DNA from: Alphaproteobacteria bacterium
GTDB taxonomy: Bacteria > Pseudomonadota > Alphaproteobacteria > Rickettsiales > JAFLCR01
Reading direction: 5' to 3'
DNA length: 20,860 nucleotides
Assembly (NCBI GenBank): GCA_017302755.1
Contig: JAFLCR010000012.1
Span: 1 to 20,860 of the forward strand
Shown: piece by piece, positions 1 to 8,151 of the stretch
How the letters are laid out: every line of letters begins with the position of its first letter
Numbering within the stretch: position 1 is the stretch's first letter
Notes under the pieces: generated by a model
Databases searched by the model: none
Seen by the model: only the letters and a program-made list of their open reading frames with translations
Told to the model about the DNA's origin: nothing
Made by a program: the position numbers and the translations under genes

Positions 1-21
1 GGTGATCGCGGATGCCTGCCG

Positions 22-873
22 GTGCCTGTCGTAACCCTTCCGCCGCCAAGCCTGCTCGGGGACGCGCTCGCTCTCTCCCGCCGCTTTCCGCCGTTGCGGC
101 TGCTGCGCTCCACCTTGCTGCCGAAAGAAGGCGAACGCTCGCAGAAGCGCGCGGGAAGCGGCGACGTTTTCTGGCAATACCGCCCCTATCTCAGCGGCGA
201 GAGCGCCGGCCGCATTGACTGGCGCGCCTCGGCGCGGCGCGAACATCCGCTGATCCGCGAAAAGGAGCAGGCCACCCTGCCGCGCATCCGCCTGTGGCTG
301 GATGCGTCGCCGTCGATGCGCTACGCCTCGCGCGCGGGGCTGCGTACCAAACTTGAAATCGGTACCTTGCTGCTTACCGCCCTGGCCGATCTCGCGCATC
401 GCGGCAACGCGGAAGCGCGCGCCGGGTTGCTTCCCGGATCCTCGCCGGAGAAAATCCTGGCGCGGCTCGCCACCGGCGGCGCGTGGGCAGAGAAGCTGCC
501 GCTCACGAAAGATAAGCTGCAGGTGATCGCCAGCGATTTCCTGTTCGATCCCGACCGCCTGGAAAAGCCGCTTGCCGCTGTCAGGATGCGCGGAGGCACG
601 GGCATTCTGCTGCATCTGGCCGATCCGGCGGAAGTGGCGTTTCCTTTCCAGGGCTCGTCACGCTTTGAGGGTCTGGAAGGCGAAGCCTCGCTGCTCGCCG
701 ATGATGCGTACGCTCTGCGCGCCGATTACCTCGCGCAATGGAACGCACATGCGGCAAAGCTTGAGGACATCGCCACCCGCTTCGACTTCACGCTCATCCG
801 TTGCCAGACGGATGCCCCGCTTCCGGAAAGCATGAAGACGCTATGCGCAGCCGTGGAGCGTAGCGGGTCATGA
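22..873 (+). CDS. DUF58 domain protein (5' end at window edge)
   Basis: Seen: about 283 residues in a frame that is also open back to base 1, so the true start may lie outside the window. GTG at 22 is the first usable start and has no convincing ribosome site. The DUF58 signature runs over residues about 51–80 (YRPYLSGE, then GRIDWRASARR and LIREKE). A MIDAS-like DxSxS (LWLDASPSM, residues 91–99) follows. Known: DUF58 proteins are usually encoded beside a MoxR AAA+ ATPase and vWA-type membrane proteins, and are linked to envelope or stress functions without a defined biochemical activity. The next gene overlaps the stop by 4 bases (ATGA), which points to translational coupling. Inference: this is the cytosolic member of a MoxR/DUF58/DUF4159 module whose MoxR gene probably lies just upstream. 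Confidence 0.9.
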   Translation: MPVVTLPPPSLLGDALALSRRFPPLRLLRSTLLPKEGERSQKRAGSGDVFWQYRPYLSGESAGRIDWRASARREHPLIREKEQATLPRIRLWLDASPSMRYASRAGLRTKLEIGTLLLTALADLAHRGNAEARAGLLPGSSPEKILARLATGGAWAEKLPLTKDKLQVIASDFLFDPDRLEKPLAAVRMRGGTGILLHLADPAEVAFPFQGSSRFEGLEGEASLLADDAYALRADYLAQWNAHAAKLEDIATRFDFTLIRCQTDAPLPESMKTLCAAVERSGS

Positions 874-3581
874 CGCTTTCCTTTCTTACCCCCCTTGCCC
901 TTCTGCCGCTGCTGGCGCTGCCGCTGCTGTGGTGGATCATCCGCCGCCGCCCGCCGCTGCCGCGTGCGATCCCGTTTCCGGCGATGCGCTTTCTTACCCA
1001 GCAGCCGGGCACGCCGCCGCCGAACCGCAGACCGCCCTGGTGGCTTCTGCTGCTGCGTCTCGGTCTGCTCGCCGGCCTGATCCTCGCCCTCGCGCATCCC
1101 GTGCTGATGCCAGATGAGGCAACGCCGATGCAGAAGGATGCGAAGCAGCCCCTGGCGGTGATCGTGGATACGGGCTGGGCGGCGGCGCAAAACTGGGAAC
1201 CGATGATGAAGGCCGCGCGCCTGATGATCGAGGAGGCGGGCCGCATGAACCGCCCCGTCGCCCTGATTCCCACCGGCGAAACGGTCGCGAATCTGAGCGC
1301 GGCGCCAAGCGCGCTGGCGGCGCTGGCGTCCCTGGCTCCGCATCCGTGGCCGGTGGCACGCGCGCCGTCGCTTGATGCGTTGCGCCGCCTGAACCAACCC
1401 GCCGATAAGCTGAATATTGCATGGCTCAGCGACGGGCTTGGCACCAAGGACGATCTGGAAAACTTCACCAAAGAGCTGGGAAAGCTTGGCGCGCTGACCA
1501 TTTTTTCTCCGGCGGCAGATGATCTTCCTTTCCGCGTGGAAACCGATGAAAACTCTCTGCGTGTCAGCCGCTTCGTGCCAGGAAAGGCCACGGTGGTCGG
1601 GACGCGCGGCGATACGGGATTGACCGCAAGCGCCGCATTCGGCACGGGCGGCCGCAGTGTCAACATTCCGCTGGAGCCATTGGCGCCGGTCTGGCGCACC
1701 ACGGCACGGCTTGCGCTGGAAGGCCAGCGCCACGCGGCGGCGGTCTGGCTGCGCAGCCCGCGCGCGCAGGGGAAAATCGTCATTGCGGGTCAGAATCCAA
1801 CCACTTCCGACCAGCCACTGCTGACGGATACGTATTATCTGCATAAGGCGCTGGCCCCACATGCGGATATTGTCTTCGCCTCCCTTACCGAACTGCCGCT
1901 GAAGGGCGCCTCCATCGTGATTCTGCCAGACGGCCCCCCTCCCCCGCCCGATGCAGAGAAAGCGCTTGAAACATGGGTGAAGCAGGGCGGCGTATTGCTG
2001 CGCTTCGCAGGGCCGCAGCTTCTCGGCGGTCTCGCACCGGAGTCAGATGCGCTGCTGCCAGTGCGGCTGCTTCCCGGCGACCGCCATCTGGGCGGCAACC
2101 TCACCTGGGAAAACGCGCAGCACCTGAAAGCGCCTTCGTCCGCCTCTCCACTCGCACGGCTGGGCACGCCGCCCGAAGACGTGACCGTGCTGACCCAGGC
2201 GCTCGCCGCCCCGGACACAGATCTGCAGAAGCACACCTGGCTCGCGCTGGCAGACGGCACGCCGATCATCAGCGCCGCGCCGCTGGAGAGAGGGTGGCGC
2301 ATCCTGGTGCACGTGCCCTCGATGCCGGGACTGGTGTCAGCCGATCAGGAATCGGCCGCGGAGGCTCCGGTCGCCACGAACGGCGCATGGTCGAATTTTC
2401 CGCTTTCAGGCTATTTTGAAAACTTTCTTCGCCTGCTGCCGGAGCTGGGAAGCGCAGGCGATACGGCCATCTCCATGGAAGGCACTTTGATTCCCTTCAA
2501 GCTACTAGATGGTTTCGGCACTCTCGTCCCTGCCGATGACAAAGCAAAAAAAGCAGTCCGTTCAGAAGACGCGAAAGCTTTGCTCCCACCCGGGCTGTAC
2601 CGGAGCGGCGGATTTATCGTGCCACGCAATCTAGGTCCGGAAGTGAAGAACCATCTGCCGCTCTCCGCACTGGGCATTGCCAGCCAACCTTACGCGGATT
2701 CCGCCGCCGCCCTGGATCTTCAGCCCTGGCTGCTGGGGCTGGCGCTGTCGATGCTGCTGCTGGACTGGAGCCTGTTGTTGCTGCCCCTTTCATGGCGTTT
2801 CCGCAAGCCGGCAACCGCCGTGATCCTGCTTGCGGCATTGCTTCATGCTCCCGCCTTCGCCGCGCCGAAAGACGAGGACGCCGCCGCGAAGACCCGCCTC
2901 GCCTATATCATCACCGGCGACGCGGATGTGGACACCGCCAGCGAACGCGGCCTGACGGGGCTTTCGGAAATCCTGACCTTGCGCACCTCTTTCCGTCCTG
3001 CACCGCCGGCAGGCGTCAGGCTTGAAAGTGACGCGCTCGCCTTCTACCCCCTGCTCTACTGGCCGATGCTGCCCGGCCAGCAGCCTCTGTCTTCCGAAGC
3101 GCTGTCCAAACTACGCGGCTATATGCGCGGCGGCGGCATGCTGTTGCTGGATACTAAAGGGGAAACCGCAGGGACGCTGCCGTTATCCGGGGTCAAGGGC
3201 GCCGCGCCGGACGCGTTGACCGCGCTGGCCACCGTCGTTGGCGGATTGGAGCTGGGAAGCCTCGCCTCGCTGCCCGAGAACCACACGATGCGCCGCAGCT
3301 TTTATCTGCTCAAGACCTTCTCTGGACGCCACACACATCCGCTGCTGCTCGTGGAACGGGAGAACCCCCGCCAGAACGATGGCGTGAGCCCCGTGGTGAT
3401 CGGCTCGAACGACTGGGCGTATGCCTGGGCGAAGGATGCCAACGTGCCACATTCCCAGCAGGAAGAGGCCTGGCGTTTCGGCGTCAATCTCGTGATGTAC
3501 GCGCTGACCGGGAATTACAAAACCGACCAGATCCACCTGGATACGATCCTAAGACGGCTCGGCAGGGATGAGGAGCGTTAA
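870..3581 (+). CDS. BatA-like membrane protein with C-terminal DUF4159
   Basis: Seen: 903 residues. Two hydrophobic segments lie at the N terminus (about residues 4–24 and 57–76), in the BatA-like arrangement. A long mid region follows with Rossmann/vWA-like stretches such as GASIVILPDG. Two more membrane segments lie at about 615–665. The C-terminal domain begins near residue 675 with TRLAYIITGDADVDTASERG, typical of DUF4159. Known: alphaproteobacterial genomes commonly place this protein directly after a DUF58 gene. The C-terminal domain resembles class I amidotransferase-like folds and has no proven activity. The gene starts inside the DUF58 stop codon and ends in a 4-base overlap with the convergent pseudouridine synthase gene. 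Inference: an inner-membrane partner of the DUF58 protein, with large domains probably on the periplasmic side. The family call is strong; the function is unknown. Confidence 0.9.
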   Translation: MTLSFLTPLALLPLLALPLLWWIIRRRPPLPRAIPFPAMRFLTQQPGTPPPNRRPPWWLLLLRLGLLAGLILALAHPVLMPDEATPMQKDAKQPLAVIVDTGWAAAQNWEPMMKAARLMIEEAGRMNRPVALIPTGETVANLSAAPSALAALASLAPHPWPVARAPSLDALRRLNQPADKLNIAWLSDGLGTKDDLENFTKELGKLGALTIFSPAADDLPFRVETDENSLRVSRFVPGKATVVGTRGDTGLTASAAFGTGGRSVNIPLEPLAPVWRTTARLALEGQRHAAAVWLRSPRAQGKIVIAGQNPTTSDQPLLTDTYYLHKALAPHADIVFASLTELPLKGASIVILPDGPPPPPDAEKALETWVKQGGVLLRFAGPQLLGGLAPESDALLPVRLLPGDRHLGGNLTWENAQHLKAPSSASPLARLGTPPEDVTVLTQALAAPDTDLQKHTWLALADGTPIISAAPLERGWRILVHVPSMPGLVSADQESAAEAPVATNGAWSNFPLSGYFENFLRLLPELGSAGDTAISMEGTLIPFKLLDGFGTLVPADDKAKKAVRSEDAKALLPPGLYRSGGFIVPRNLGPEVKNHLPLSALGIASQPYADSAAALDLQPWLLGLALSMLLLDWSLLLLPLSWRFRKPATAVILLAALLHAPAFAAPKDEDAAAKTRLAYIITGDADVDTASERGLTGLSEILTLRTSFRPAPPAGVRLESDALAFYPLLYWPMLPGQQPLSSEALSKLRGYMRGGGMLLLDTKGETAGTLPLSGVKGAAPDALTALATVVGGLELGSLASLPENHTMRRSFYLLKTFSGRHTHPLLLVERENPRQNDGVSPVVIGSNDWAYAWAKDANVPHSQQEEAWRFGVNLVMYALTGNYKTDQIHLDTILRRLGRDEER

Positions 3582-4423
3582 GCTTTCCAATTCCCGAGCT
3601 GGCTTCTGAGGACACTGCCAACAATTTCCTTGACCTCGCCGCTTGGAAGCTTGCCCAGCTGAAACGGCCCGTAGGCGACACGGATCAAGCGGCTCACCTT
3701 GTGGCCCAGCGCCTCGAAGACTTTGCGGATTTCACGGTTCTTGCCTTCCTGCAGGCTGACAGCAAGCCAGGCGTTTGATTTGTCACCCTGCTCCACCTTG
3801 GCCTCGATGGATCCGTAAGAAATCCCCTCCACGGTCATGCCGCGCGCAAGTTTTTCCAGGGACTTCGCATCCGGCGTGCCGAACACGCGCACACGGTAGC
3901 GGCGCGTCCAGCCGGTGGAGGGAAGCTCGAGATGGCGGGCAAGCTCACCGTCATTAGTCAGCAACAGTAGCCCTTCGGAGGTCAAGTCCAGCCTTCCGAT
4001 GGAAATGACGCGGCCCATCTCCTTCGGCAATGCGTCAAACACCGTGGGACGGCTTTCGGGGTCTTTATGCGTGGTCACCAGACCTTTGGGTTTGTGGTAA
4101 AGCCATAAGCGCGTCGCCTCCTTGGCGGCGATCGGCTTGCCGTCCACATGAATGAGGTTGGCGTCGGTGACGTTAAGCGCGGGCGAGGTGATAACCTTGC
4201 CGTCCACTTTCACGCGTCCCGCCGCGATCCAGGCCTCCGCCTCACGGCGCGAACACAAGCCTGCCCTTGCCAGACGTTTGGCGATGCGCTCGGGAGCCCA
4301 CATTTCTTCTTCCCCCGACGCCTTCCTGATAAGGCGCTTGACGGGAGCCGCGCCGGAAGCGGCAGCCTGGAGATTTTTCTCACGCCGTTTCTGGTAGGGG
4401 TTCAGGGGTTTCTTATCGGTCAT
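3578..4423 (-). CDS. RsuA/RluB/RluE-family rRNA pseudouridine synthase
   Basis: Converts a specific uridine in rRNA to pseudouridine. Seen: 281 residues from the ATG at 4423. A basic N-terminal extension (about 40 residues) precedes an S4 RNA-binding domain (about 41–100, with RIAKRLARAGLCSRREAE). The catalytic domain contains LYHKPKGLVTTHKDPE and the family motif GRLDLTSEGLLLLTNDG, whose Asp146 is the expected catalytic residue. A longer frame reaches 4495, but the 4423 start is better because its ATG overlaps the stop of the upstream amidotransferase gene in the classic ATGA arrangement. Known: RluB modifies 23S rRNA and RsuA modifies 16S rRNA. The basic N-terminal extension suits RluB-like alphaproteobacterial proteins better, but the target nucleotide cannot be settled from sequence. 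The stop interleaves with that of the convergent DUF4159 gene. Confidence 0.93.
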   Translation of the reverse strand: MTDKKPLNPYQKRREKNLQAAASGAAPVKRLIRKASGEEEMWAPERIAKRLARAGLCSRREAEAWIAAGRVKVDGKVITSPALNVTDANLIHVDGKPIAAKEATRLWLYHKPKGLVTTHKDPESRPTVFDALPKEMGRVISIGRLDLTSEGLLLLTNDGELARHLELPSTGWTRRYRVRVFGTPDAKSLEKLARGMTVEGISYGSIEAKVEQGDKSNAWLAVSLQEGKNREIRKVFEALGHKVSRLIRVAYGPFQLGKLPSGEVKEIVGSVLRSQLGNWKA

Positions 4424-5136
4424 GCACGGGTCGCCTCGATGAAAGCGGTGAAGATGTTTTTTTCCGCCTCGCTGCCGCAATATTCGGGATGCCACTGCAC
4501 GCCGAGGCAGAATTTCTTGCCCGGCACTTCAATGGCCTCAATGACACCGTCCGAAGCCGCGGCGCTCACCACCACGCCCTTGCCGGGCTTGCCGACCGCC
4601 TGATGATGGGTGGTGTTTACTTTCAACGTCGTCGCACCTGCCAGGCGGTGGAGAAATGTGTTTTCCACGATTCGGATATCATGATCCGGTTCATGCTTGG
4701 GATGTTTCTGCTCGTGCTGCAGGGCATTCGGCACCTCGTCGGAAATATGCTGAATCAGCGTGCCGCCTAGCACCACGTTGAGTAATTGCTCACCACCGCA
4801 GATGCCGAGCACGGGCATATCCCGATCCAGCGCGCCTTGAAGCATGGCCCATTCAAATGTTGTACGCCGGTCCTTGGTCGTCACCTTGGCATGCACTTGC
4901 GTGGCGCCAAACATGGCAGGATCGACATCGAACGCCCCACCGGTGACGATCAAACCCTCGATGAGATCAAGGTAGTGTTCCGCCAGCGCCACCTCCTGCG
5001 GGAGACAGAGCGGCAAGCCGCCGGCCTGCGTCACGGCGTCGCAGTAATTTTCACGGAGGGCGTACCAGGGATAGTCCGAATAGCCGCCGGAAGGTTCGTT
5101 ATCGAGCGTGATGCCGATAATAGGAAGTTTTGTCAT
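4420..5136 (-). CDS. PuuD-like class I glutamine amidotransferase (peptidase C26)
   Basis: Probable gamma-glutamyl hydrolase of the gamma-glutamyl-gamma-aminobutyrate hydrolase (PuuD) group, which in putrescine breakdown releases GABA and glutamate. Seen: 238 residues from MTKLPIIGIT. The nucleophile elbow is VLGICGGEQLLNV (Cys113), and the His/Glu of the triad lie in GVQWHPEY (His216, Glu218). The oxyanion-side motif IVTGGAFDVDP is also present. An in-frame ATG at 5187 would add 17 residues, but the family starts at the beta strand just after the 5136 ATG. Known: family members vary in substrate and the genomic context gives no other polyamine genes, so the GABA role is not proven. The downstream pseudouridine synthase overlaps its stop by 4 bases, so the two are probably co-transcribed although functionally unrelated. 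Confidence 0.88.
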   Translation of the reverse strand: MTKLPIIGITLDNEPSGGYSDYPWYALRENYCDAVTQAGGLPLCLPQEVALAEHYLDLIEGLIVTGGAFDVDPAMFGATQVHAKVTTKDRRTTFEWAMLQGALDRDMPVLGICGGEQLLNVVLGGTLIQHISDEVPNALQHEQKHPKHEPDHDIRIVENTFLHRLAGATTLKVNTTHHQAVGKPGKGVVVSAAASDGVIEAIEVPGKKFCLGVQWHPEYCGSEAEKNIFTAFIEATRA

Positions 5137-5165
5137 AACGTTTGTCGTTCTTTGGCATCGCGCAT

Positions 5166-5182
5166 TTGGCACAAGCGCGGCA
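5166..5182 (+). promoter_or_regulatory. candidate sigma-54 promoter upstream of motA
   Basis: Seen: TTGGCAC followed by a GC exactly 10 bases after the GG pair (GG at 5168–5169, GC at 5180–5181). This matches the −24 element of the RpoN consensus fully and the −12 element only in its GC and final A. A start of transcription near 5193 would give a leader of about 50 bases before motA at 5242. Known: sigma-54 drives many flagellar genes in alphaproteobacteria such as Caulobacter. The −12 element is poor, no activator site was identified, and a chance match is possible. Confidence 0.3.
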
Positions 5183-5241
5183 ACCATATGTTAAGGTTTA
5201 CAGGATAACAAGAGCATAGAATCATCCTCGGACGACCCCCT

Positions 5242-6036
5242 ATGTCGCTCAGTACACTTCTTGGCATCATTTTCGGCTTCAGCCTGATTTTCGGCGCCAT
5301 TATTCACGGCACCGATAATTACTGGTCCTTCCTCAGTATGGAAGGCTTCCTGATCGTGATAGGCGGCTGCTTGGCCAATGCCTTCATGAGCTATCAGGCG
5401 CGTTACGTGATCCTGGCGTTGCAGGCGCTGTGGACCATGCTGAAAAAACCCGTCGCCACCCGCGAAGGCATGAATGCCGACATCATGCGCCTCATCAAAT
5501 GGGCCTATGTGGTGCAGACCAAAGGCCTCGTAGGCCTGGAAGGCGAAATTATCCGCTCAGTGAAAGATCCGTTCATGAAATACGGCCTGGAGCTCGTCAC
5601 CACCGGCTATAAACCCGCCGACGTGCGCAGCATGATGGAAACCGCCATCGAATCCGAATTTGAGCGCCGCACCGTGCCGGTGGCGGTGCTCAAGAACATG
5701 GCCTCCTGCGGCCCTGCTTTCGGCATGGTCGGCACGCTAGTGGGCATGGTGATCATGCTCGGCAACCTACAAACAGACATGTCTAAGATCGGCAGCGGTC
5801 TCGCCGTGGCACTGCTCGCGACACTCTACGGCGTGGTGAGCGCCCGCCTTGCCTTCCTGCCCGCTGCGGAAAAGCTGCAGCAAAAAGAAGAAATCCTCCG
5901 TCACCGCAATCATATGATGGCTGAAGGCTTGGTGCTGCTTTCCGAAAAGCAGAGCCCGCGCTTCATGCAGGACAAGCTCAACAGTTACCTCGACCCGGAG
6001 ATTCACTTCAATATCGACACGCAGCTCAAGCGCTAA
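5242..6036 (+). CDS. motA: flagellar motor stator protein MotA (PomA-like)
   Basis: Ion-conducting stator subunit that couples cation flow to flagellar rotation. Seen: 264 residues with four hydrophobic segments (about 4–22, 32–50, 150–175 and 183–206). The large cytoplasmic loop carries a basic/acidic patch around Lys94–Glu102. The TM3 motif ASCGPAFGMVGTLVGMV has Pro158 at the position of the conserved MotA proline. The cytoplasmic tail after TM4 is rich in charged residues. Length is between PomA (253) and MotA (295). Known: MotA/PomA pentamers assemble around a MotB/PomB dimer. motB follows after 12 bases in the same orientation, which supports the stator call over TolQ/ExbB. Whether protons or sodium are used cannot be read reliably. 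The ribosome site before the ATG is weak. Confidence 0.92.
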   Translation: MSLSTLLGIIFGFSLIFGAIIHGTDNYWSFLSMEGFLIVIGGCLANAFMSYQARYVILALQALWTMLKKPVATREGMNADIMRLIKWAYVVQTKGLVGLEGEIIRSVKDPFMKYGLELVTTGYKPADVRSMMETAIESEFERRTVPVAVLKNMASCGPAFGMVGTLVGMVIMLGNLQTDMSKIGSGLAVALLATLYGVVSARLAFLPAAEKLQQKEEILRHRNHMMAEGLVLLSEKQSPRFMQDKLNSYLDPEIHFNIDTQLKR

Positions 6037-6048
6037 AGAGAAAGCCGC

Positions 6049-6708
6049 ATGGCCCTGAAAAAAAGGCACAAGAAGGAGGAAGATCTCGAACAATGGCTCA
6101 TGACCTACGCGGACATGATCACGCTGCTTCTTTGCTTTTTCGTGATTCTGCTTTCCGTGTCTGAGCCGAAACAAACCAAATTCGAAGAAATGAAGAAGGG
6201 CATGCAGTCCGACTTCATCAAGAAGCAGATTGAATCGCCTTTCACCAGCATCTTGCAAGGCTTTGAGTCGATCATCGAAAACAACCACATGCAGCAGGAC
6301 ATGTCGGTGGAGGAAACCGAGAAAGGCCTGATCCTCGAGTTCAACAGCGCTTCGTTTTTCAAGCCCGGCTCGGCGGACCTGCGCGACCCTGTGCGCCCGA
6401 TCCTCGAACAAGTGGCCGTGCTGCTCAAAGGCTTCGAATACGAGAAATACAAAATCGAGGTCGAAGGCCACACCGACGACGATCCCATCAGCACGCCCCG
6501 CTACCCCTCCAACTGGGAGCTTTCCACGGGCCGAGCCGCCATGGTGGTGCGCTTCTTCATCGAACAGCAGGTGGATGTGACCAAACTGAAAGCTACCGGC
6601 TATGCAGATATTCATCCCAAGGTGCCGAACCGCGACGTGAACGGCAATCCGATTCCAGAAAATCAGGCACTTAACCGCCGCGTGGCGATCCGGCTGGAGC
6701 GGGAATAA
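6049..6708 (+). CDS. motB: flagellar motor stator protein MotB (OmpA/MotB domain)
   Basis: Stator subunit that anchors the channel to peptidoglycan. Seen: 219 residues. A short basic N terminus leads into the single membrane helix LMTYADMITLLLCFFVILLS, in which Asp22 of the YAD motif is the ion-carrying aspartate. A linker follows, then a C-terminal OmpA-like domain (about residues 95–219) with EGHTDDDPI, SNWELSTGRA and NQALNRRV, the peptidoglycan-contact motifs. It is short compared with E. coli MotB (308) or PomB (about 315), mainly because linker and tail are trimmed. Known: MotB and MotA form a 5:2 complex. A purine-rich AAAGAGAAAG lies just before the start and the gap to motA is 12 bases, so the two are one transcription unit. 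No other flagellar genes are in view. Confidence 0.92.
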   Translation: MALKKRHKKEEDLEQWLMTYADMITLLLCFFVILLSVSEPKQTKFEEMKKGMQSDFIKKQIESPFTSILQGFESIIENNHMQQDMSVEETEKGLILEFNSASFFKPGSADLRDPVRPILEQVAVLLKGFEYEKYKIEVEGHTDDDPISTPRYPSNWELSTGRAAMVVRFFIEQQVDVTKLKATGYADIHPKVPNRDVNGNPIPENQALNRRVAIRLERE

Positions 6709-6748
6709 GCCGCTCGCCAATTGATGGCGGGCATATTATACCTGCCGC

Positions 6749-7564
6749 ATGCGTATCCTTCTTCTTGGCGATATTGTCGGGCGTTCGGGCCGCGACGCGT
6801 TGATCTCGGAACTTCCCGGGCTGAAAACGCGCCTCTCGCTCGATTTCGTACTGGTGAACGGCGAGAACGCGGCAGGCGGGTTCGGCATCACGCCACAGAT
6901 CTGCGACGAACTCTTCGCCGCCGGGGCGGATTGCATCACCACCGGCAACCATGTGTGGGACCAGAAAGAGATCATCCCGCATTTTTCCAAGGAACCGCGC
7001 CTTCTGCGGCCTGGTAATCTGCCCAAATCCCAACCCGGAAAAGGAGCTGGCGTCTATAAAACGCAGAGTGGAAAAACCGTGGTCGTGCTGCATGCGATGG
7101 GCCAGCTTGGGTTCCGGGAAATGCCAGACAATCCCTTTCTCTGGGCGCAGGAAGAAGCGGCTCGTTTCCGCCTGGGCACGCCGCAGTGCCATGCCCTGCT
7201 CATGGATTTTCATGCCGAGGCCACCAGCGAGAAAACCGCGATGGGGCACATCCTGGACGGCCAGGCCAGCGTGGTGATTGGCACCCACACCCACGTCCCG
7301 ACGGCCGATGCGCGTATTTTCCCCAAGGGCACGGCGTATCAGACCGACATCGGCATGTGCGGCGATTACGATTCCGTGATCGGCATGCAGCCAGATGTCC
7401 CCCTGGCAAGCTTTCTCACCCGCATGAAGCAGCAACGCATGCAGGCCGCCACGGGCATCGCCACGCTGTGCGGGCTTTATGTGGAAACCGACGACGCCAC
7501 AGGGTTGGCGCGCGAGGTCAAACCCTTCCGCCACGGCGGCATACTCTCTCCCGCCGCGATTTAA
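6749..7564 (+). CDS. YmdB-family metallophosphoesterase (TIGR00282)
   Basis: Probable dinuclear-metal phosphodiesterase acting on 2',3'-cyclic nucleotides or cAMP. Seen: 271 residues starting MRILLLGDIVG. Metal ligands match the B. subtilis YmdB positions: Asp8 (LGDIVG), Glu39-Asn40 (VNGENAAGG), Asn67-His68 (TGNHVWD), a later DFHAE histidine, and GTHTHVPTAD with two histidines. Length is typical of the family. Known: TIGR00282 proteins are widespread; in Bacillus YmdB affects biofilm and nanotube behaviour, while the alphaproteobacterial role is unclear. It sits 40 bases after motB without a clear terminator between them, so readthrough is possible. No good ribosome site precedes the ATG. The stop interleaves with that of the convergent methyltransferase in a 4-base TTAA. 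Confidence 0.9.
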   Translation: MRILLLGDIVGRSGRDALISELPGLKTRLSLDFVLVNGENAAGGFGITPQICDELFAAGADCITTGNHVWDQKEIIPHFSKEPRLLRPGNLPKSQPGKGAGVYKTQSGKTVVVLHAMGQLGFREMPDNPFLWAQEEAARFRLGTPQCHALLMDFHAEATSEKTAMGHILDGQASVVIGTHTHVPTADARIFPKGTAYQTDIGMCGDYDSVIGMQPDVPLASFLTRMKQQRMQAATGIATLCGLYVETDDATGLAREVKPFRHGGILSPAAI

Positions 7565-8151
7565 ACCTTCTCCGCCAAAACGCGAAAGAAAGGCTGGTCG
7601 GCGCCCTGCGCGCCGTATTTTCCGATCTTGCGATCCAGAAAGCGCACGGTGAATCCTGCGGCCTTCAGCAGATCCCGTAACTCACTCTCCGTCACCCGGG
7701 TGCGCACCAGATCCAGAAACACGGGGTAGGCCGGATCTTCTTCCAGAAAGGTGAAGGCCAGCACTCCCTCCGTAAGAAGGGCTTTGTTCAAGGAAGCAAA
7801 CAATGCCGGCAGCGCGGCACGTTCGACAAAAAACAGAACATTCATGGCCCATATCGCGTGATATGCCTCCGCAACGGAAAACGCTTCAAAGGGCTGAGTC
7901 CACACCCGGCGAAGGCCTGCACGTGCTTGTAAGAACGCAAGGGCGTTCGGGCTGCCATCCATGGCGTCGACGGCAAGCATAGGCCGCTCTTTGAAGAAAA
8001 CTTCGGCAAAGCGCCCAGTTCCCGCACCGAAATCAAGCAGCGCCCCTTGCTCGCAAGGCCAGCGATCGAGGAACCAGGCATACATGTCGCGGGGAGGAGG
8101 AGCTTCAGTAAGGGAAAAATAGCCGTCCCAGTACGGATCGCCGGCGGGCAT
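7561..8151 (-). CDS. class I SAM-dependent methyltransferase, substrate unknown
   Basis: Seen: 196 residues. The SAM-binding motif I, LLDFGAGTGRFAE, lies at about 38–50, followed by an acidic strand end AVDAMDGSP and a post-motif segment HAIWAMNVLFFVERAALPALF, the layout of Methyltransf_11/25-type small-molecule methyltransferases. No substrate-specific domain is visible. The start codon overlaps the pgsA stop by one base (TGATG), so it is translationally coupled to pgsA on the same strand. The 3' end overlaps the YmdB gene by 4 bases. Known: such stand-alone Rossmann methyltransferases act on metabolites, quinones or lipids. Adjacency to a phospholipid-synthesis gene is suggestive but not evidence of substrate. 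The function is unassigned. Confidence 0.85.
   Translation of the reverse strand: MPAGDPYWDGYFSLTEAPPPRDMYAWFLDRWPCEQGALLDFGAGTGRFAEVFFKERPMLAVDAMDGSPNALAFLQARAGLRRVWTQPFEAFSVAEAYHAIWAMNVLFFVERAALPALFASLNKALLTEGVLAFTFLEEDPAYPVFLDLVRTRVTESELRDLLKAAGFTVRFLDRKIGKYGAQGADQPFFRVLAEKV

Noticed and set aside
2..34. Possible tail of an upstream MoxR gene ending at TAA 32–34
   Set aside because: Only ten codons are visible and they do not resemble a MoxR C terminus I know, so I cannot support it.
726..1862. 378-codon minus-strand frame
   Set aside because: Antisense to DUF58/DUF4159. Repetitive Arg/Gln/His composition, no ribosome site and no family resemblance.
5767..6720. 317-codon minus-strand frame over motA/motB
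   Set aside because: His/Phe/Leu-rich antisense shadow; the plus strand has clear MotA and MotB.
6711..6731. GCTCGCC/GGCGGGC hairpin after motB as a terminator
   Set aside because: The stem includes a G·T pair and no T-run follows; readthrough into the YmdB gene is as likely.
6671..7534. 287-codon minus-strand frame over the YmdB gene
   Set aside because: Antisense shadow without domain features; all metal ligands of the plus-strand protein are intact.
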